From NCBI GenBank assembly GCA_026983895.1, contig JALSTF010000261.1, positions 1 to 6,082 of the forward strand: 6,082 nt of DNA, read 5' to 3'. Below, piece by piece: positions 5,888-6,082 of this stretch (its first letter is position 1; each line of letters opens with the position of its first letter). A program made the position numbers and the translations under genes. A model generated the notes under the pieces. It worked only from the letters and a program-made list of their open reading frames with translations, searched no databases and was not told where the DNA came from. The DNA is from Sulfurovum sp. Lineage in GTDB: Bacteria > Campylobacterota > Campylobacteria > Campylobacterales > Sulfurovaceae.

Positions 5888-6052
5888 TTTCTCCTTGAGC
5901 CAACGGGTGAAACGCTGCCAGAGTGAATATTTTCCCAGTCTCACCTTCTCCTCTTCCTTTTCTTCTTCAAGCAGCATTTTCGCTTTTTCAAGCGCATCTG
6001 CCAATTTCAATTTTGCCTTTGCAATGCGGTAAGGCTCAAAATCACTTCGCAT
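5879..6052 (-). CDS. Small charged helical protein (57 aa), function unknown
   Basis: Minus-strand frame from ATG at 6052-6050 to TGA at 5881-5879, encoding 57 residues. Residues about 8-37 are almost all Ala, Lys, Glu and Leu (for example AKAKLKLADALEKAK, then EEEKEEEK) and should form a long charged helix or short coiled coil. The C-terminal part, YSLWQRFTRWLKEKKR, is basic and aromatic and could be an amphipathic helix or nucleic-acid/membrane contact. There is no hydrophobic membrane span. AGAAGG (6064-6059) lies 6 nt before the start, and the start overlaps by 11 nt the stop of the upstream gene, both good signs of coupled translation. The gene converges on corA. I do not recognise the family. 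Confidence 0.6.
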   Translation of the reverse strand: MRSDFEPYRIAKAKLKLADALEKAKMLLEEEKEEEKVRLGKYSLWQRFTRWLKEKKR

Positions 6053-6082
6053 CCAGCACCTTCTCTATCTCGTGCATAGCAT
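6042..6082 (-). CDS. C-terminal end of an unidentified gene entering from the right edge (partial)
   Basis: The minus-strand frame ending in TGA at 6044-6042 is open to the window edge and shows only the last 12 residues (AMHEIEKVLDAK). This is too little to identify. It is inferred to be a real gene because the ribosome site and start of the next small gene are embedded in its end, the usual arrangement of tightly packed operons. The internal ATG at codon 2 of the visible part could in principle start an 11-residue peptide, but a long gene running in from outside is far likelier. Confidence 0.45.
   Translation of the reverse strand, partial: AMHEIEKVLDAK

Noticed and set aside
1..6082. Mobile element, phage, CRISPR, toxin-antitoxin or anti-phage system
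   Set aside because: I found no transposase, integrase, terminal inverted repeats, spaced repeat array or nuclease motif on either strand. The small proteins lack toxin or antitoxin signatures.

Overview
The window most likely comes from a sulfur- or hydrogen-oxidising member of the Campylobacterota (Sulfurovum- or Sulfurimonas-like). This is inferred from protein content and style: a cytoplasmic NarB-type nitrate reductase, a ferredoxin-thioredoxin-reductase-like Fe-S protein, a CorA ending in the usual GMN/MPEL signature, and strong TATAAT-type -10 boxes without clear -35 boxes. No rRNA or other phylogenetic marker is present, so the genus is a guess. There are no tRNAs, insertion sequences, CRISPR arrays or phage genes.

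Layout. (1) Positions 1-1581, minus strand: a SelO/YdiU-type protein adenylyltransferase, open for 527 codons and running off the left edge, so its last few dozen residues are missing. (2) Positions 1582-1706: a divergent intergenic region with a candidate promoter in each direction. (3) Positions 1707-2327, plus: a 206-residue protein with the CPC/CPC/CHC cysteine set of the ferredoxin-thioredoxin reductase catalytic subunit, fused to what looks like a TusA-fold domain lacking the sulfurtransferase cysteine. (4) Positions 2328-2414: a promoter region with a clear TATAAT box and an 11-bp-phased direct repeat. (5) Positions 2415-4742, plus: a single-subunit molybdopterin/[4Fe-4S] assimilatory-type nitrate reductase. 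It is followed closely by (6) a 50-residue single-pass membrane peptide (4755-4907) and (7) a CorA-family magnesium/divalent cation channel (4935-5870). The short gaps (12 and 27 nt) suggest items 5-7 are co-transcribed. (8) After a convergent junction with a weak AT-rich hairpin, the minus strand carries an unrecognised 57-residue, strongly charged helical protein (5879-6052). It overlaps by 11 nt the end of another minus-strand gene that enters from the right edge.

How the parts may work together. The nitrate reductase would take electrons from reduced ferredoxin or a similar carrier to reduce nitrate to nitrite in the cytoplasm. The neighbouring FTR-like protein is from a family that also draws on ferredoxin, passing electrons to protein disulfides. 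SelO AMPylates proteins of redox homeostasis in other bacteria. A shared redox theme for the left half is plausible but is inference from neighbourhood only. CorA looks like a housekeeping passenger in the operon. The two points most worth following up are the FTR-TusA-like fusion next to nitrate reductase and the unexplained 50-residue membrane peptide immediately downstream of it.
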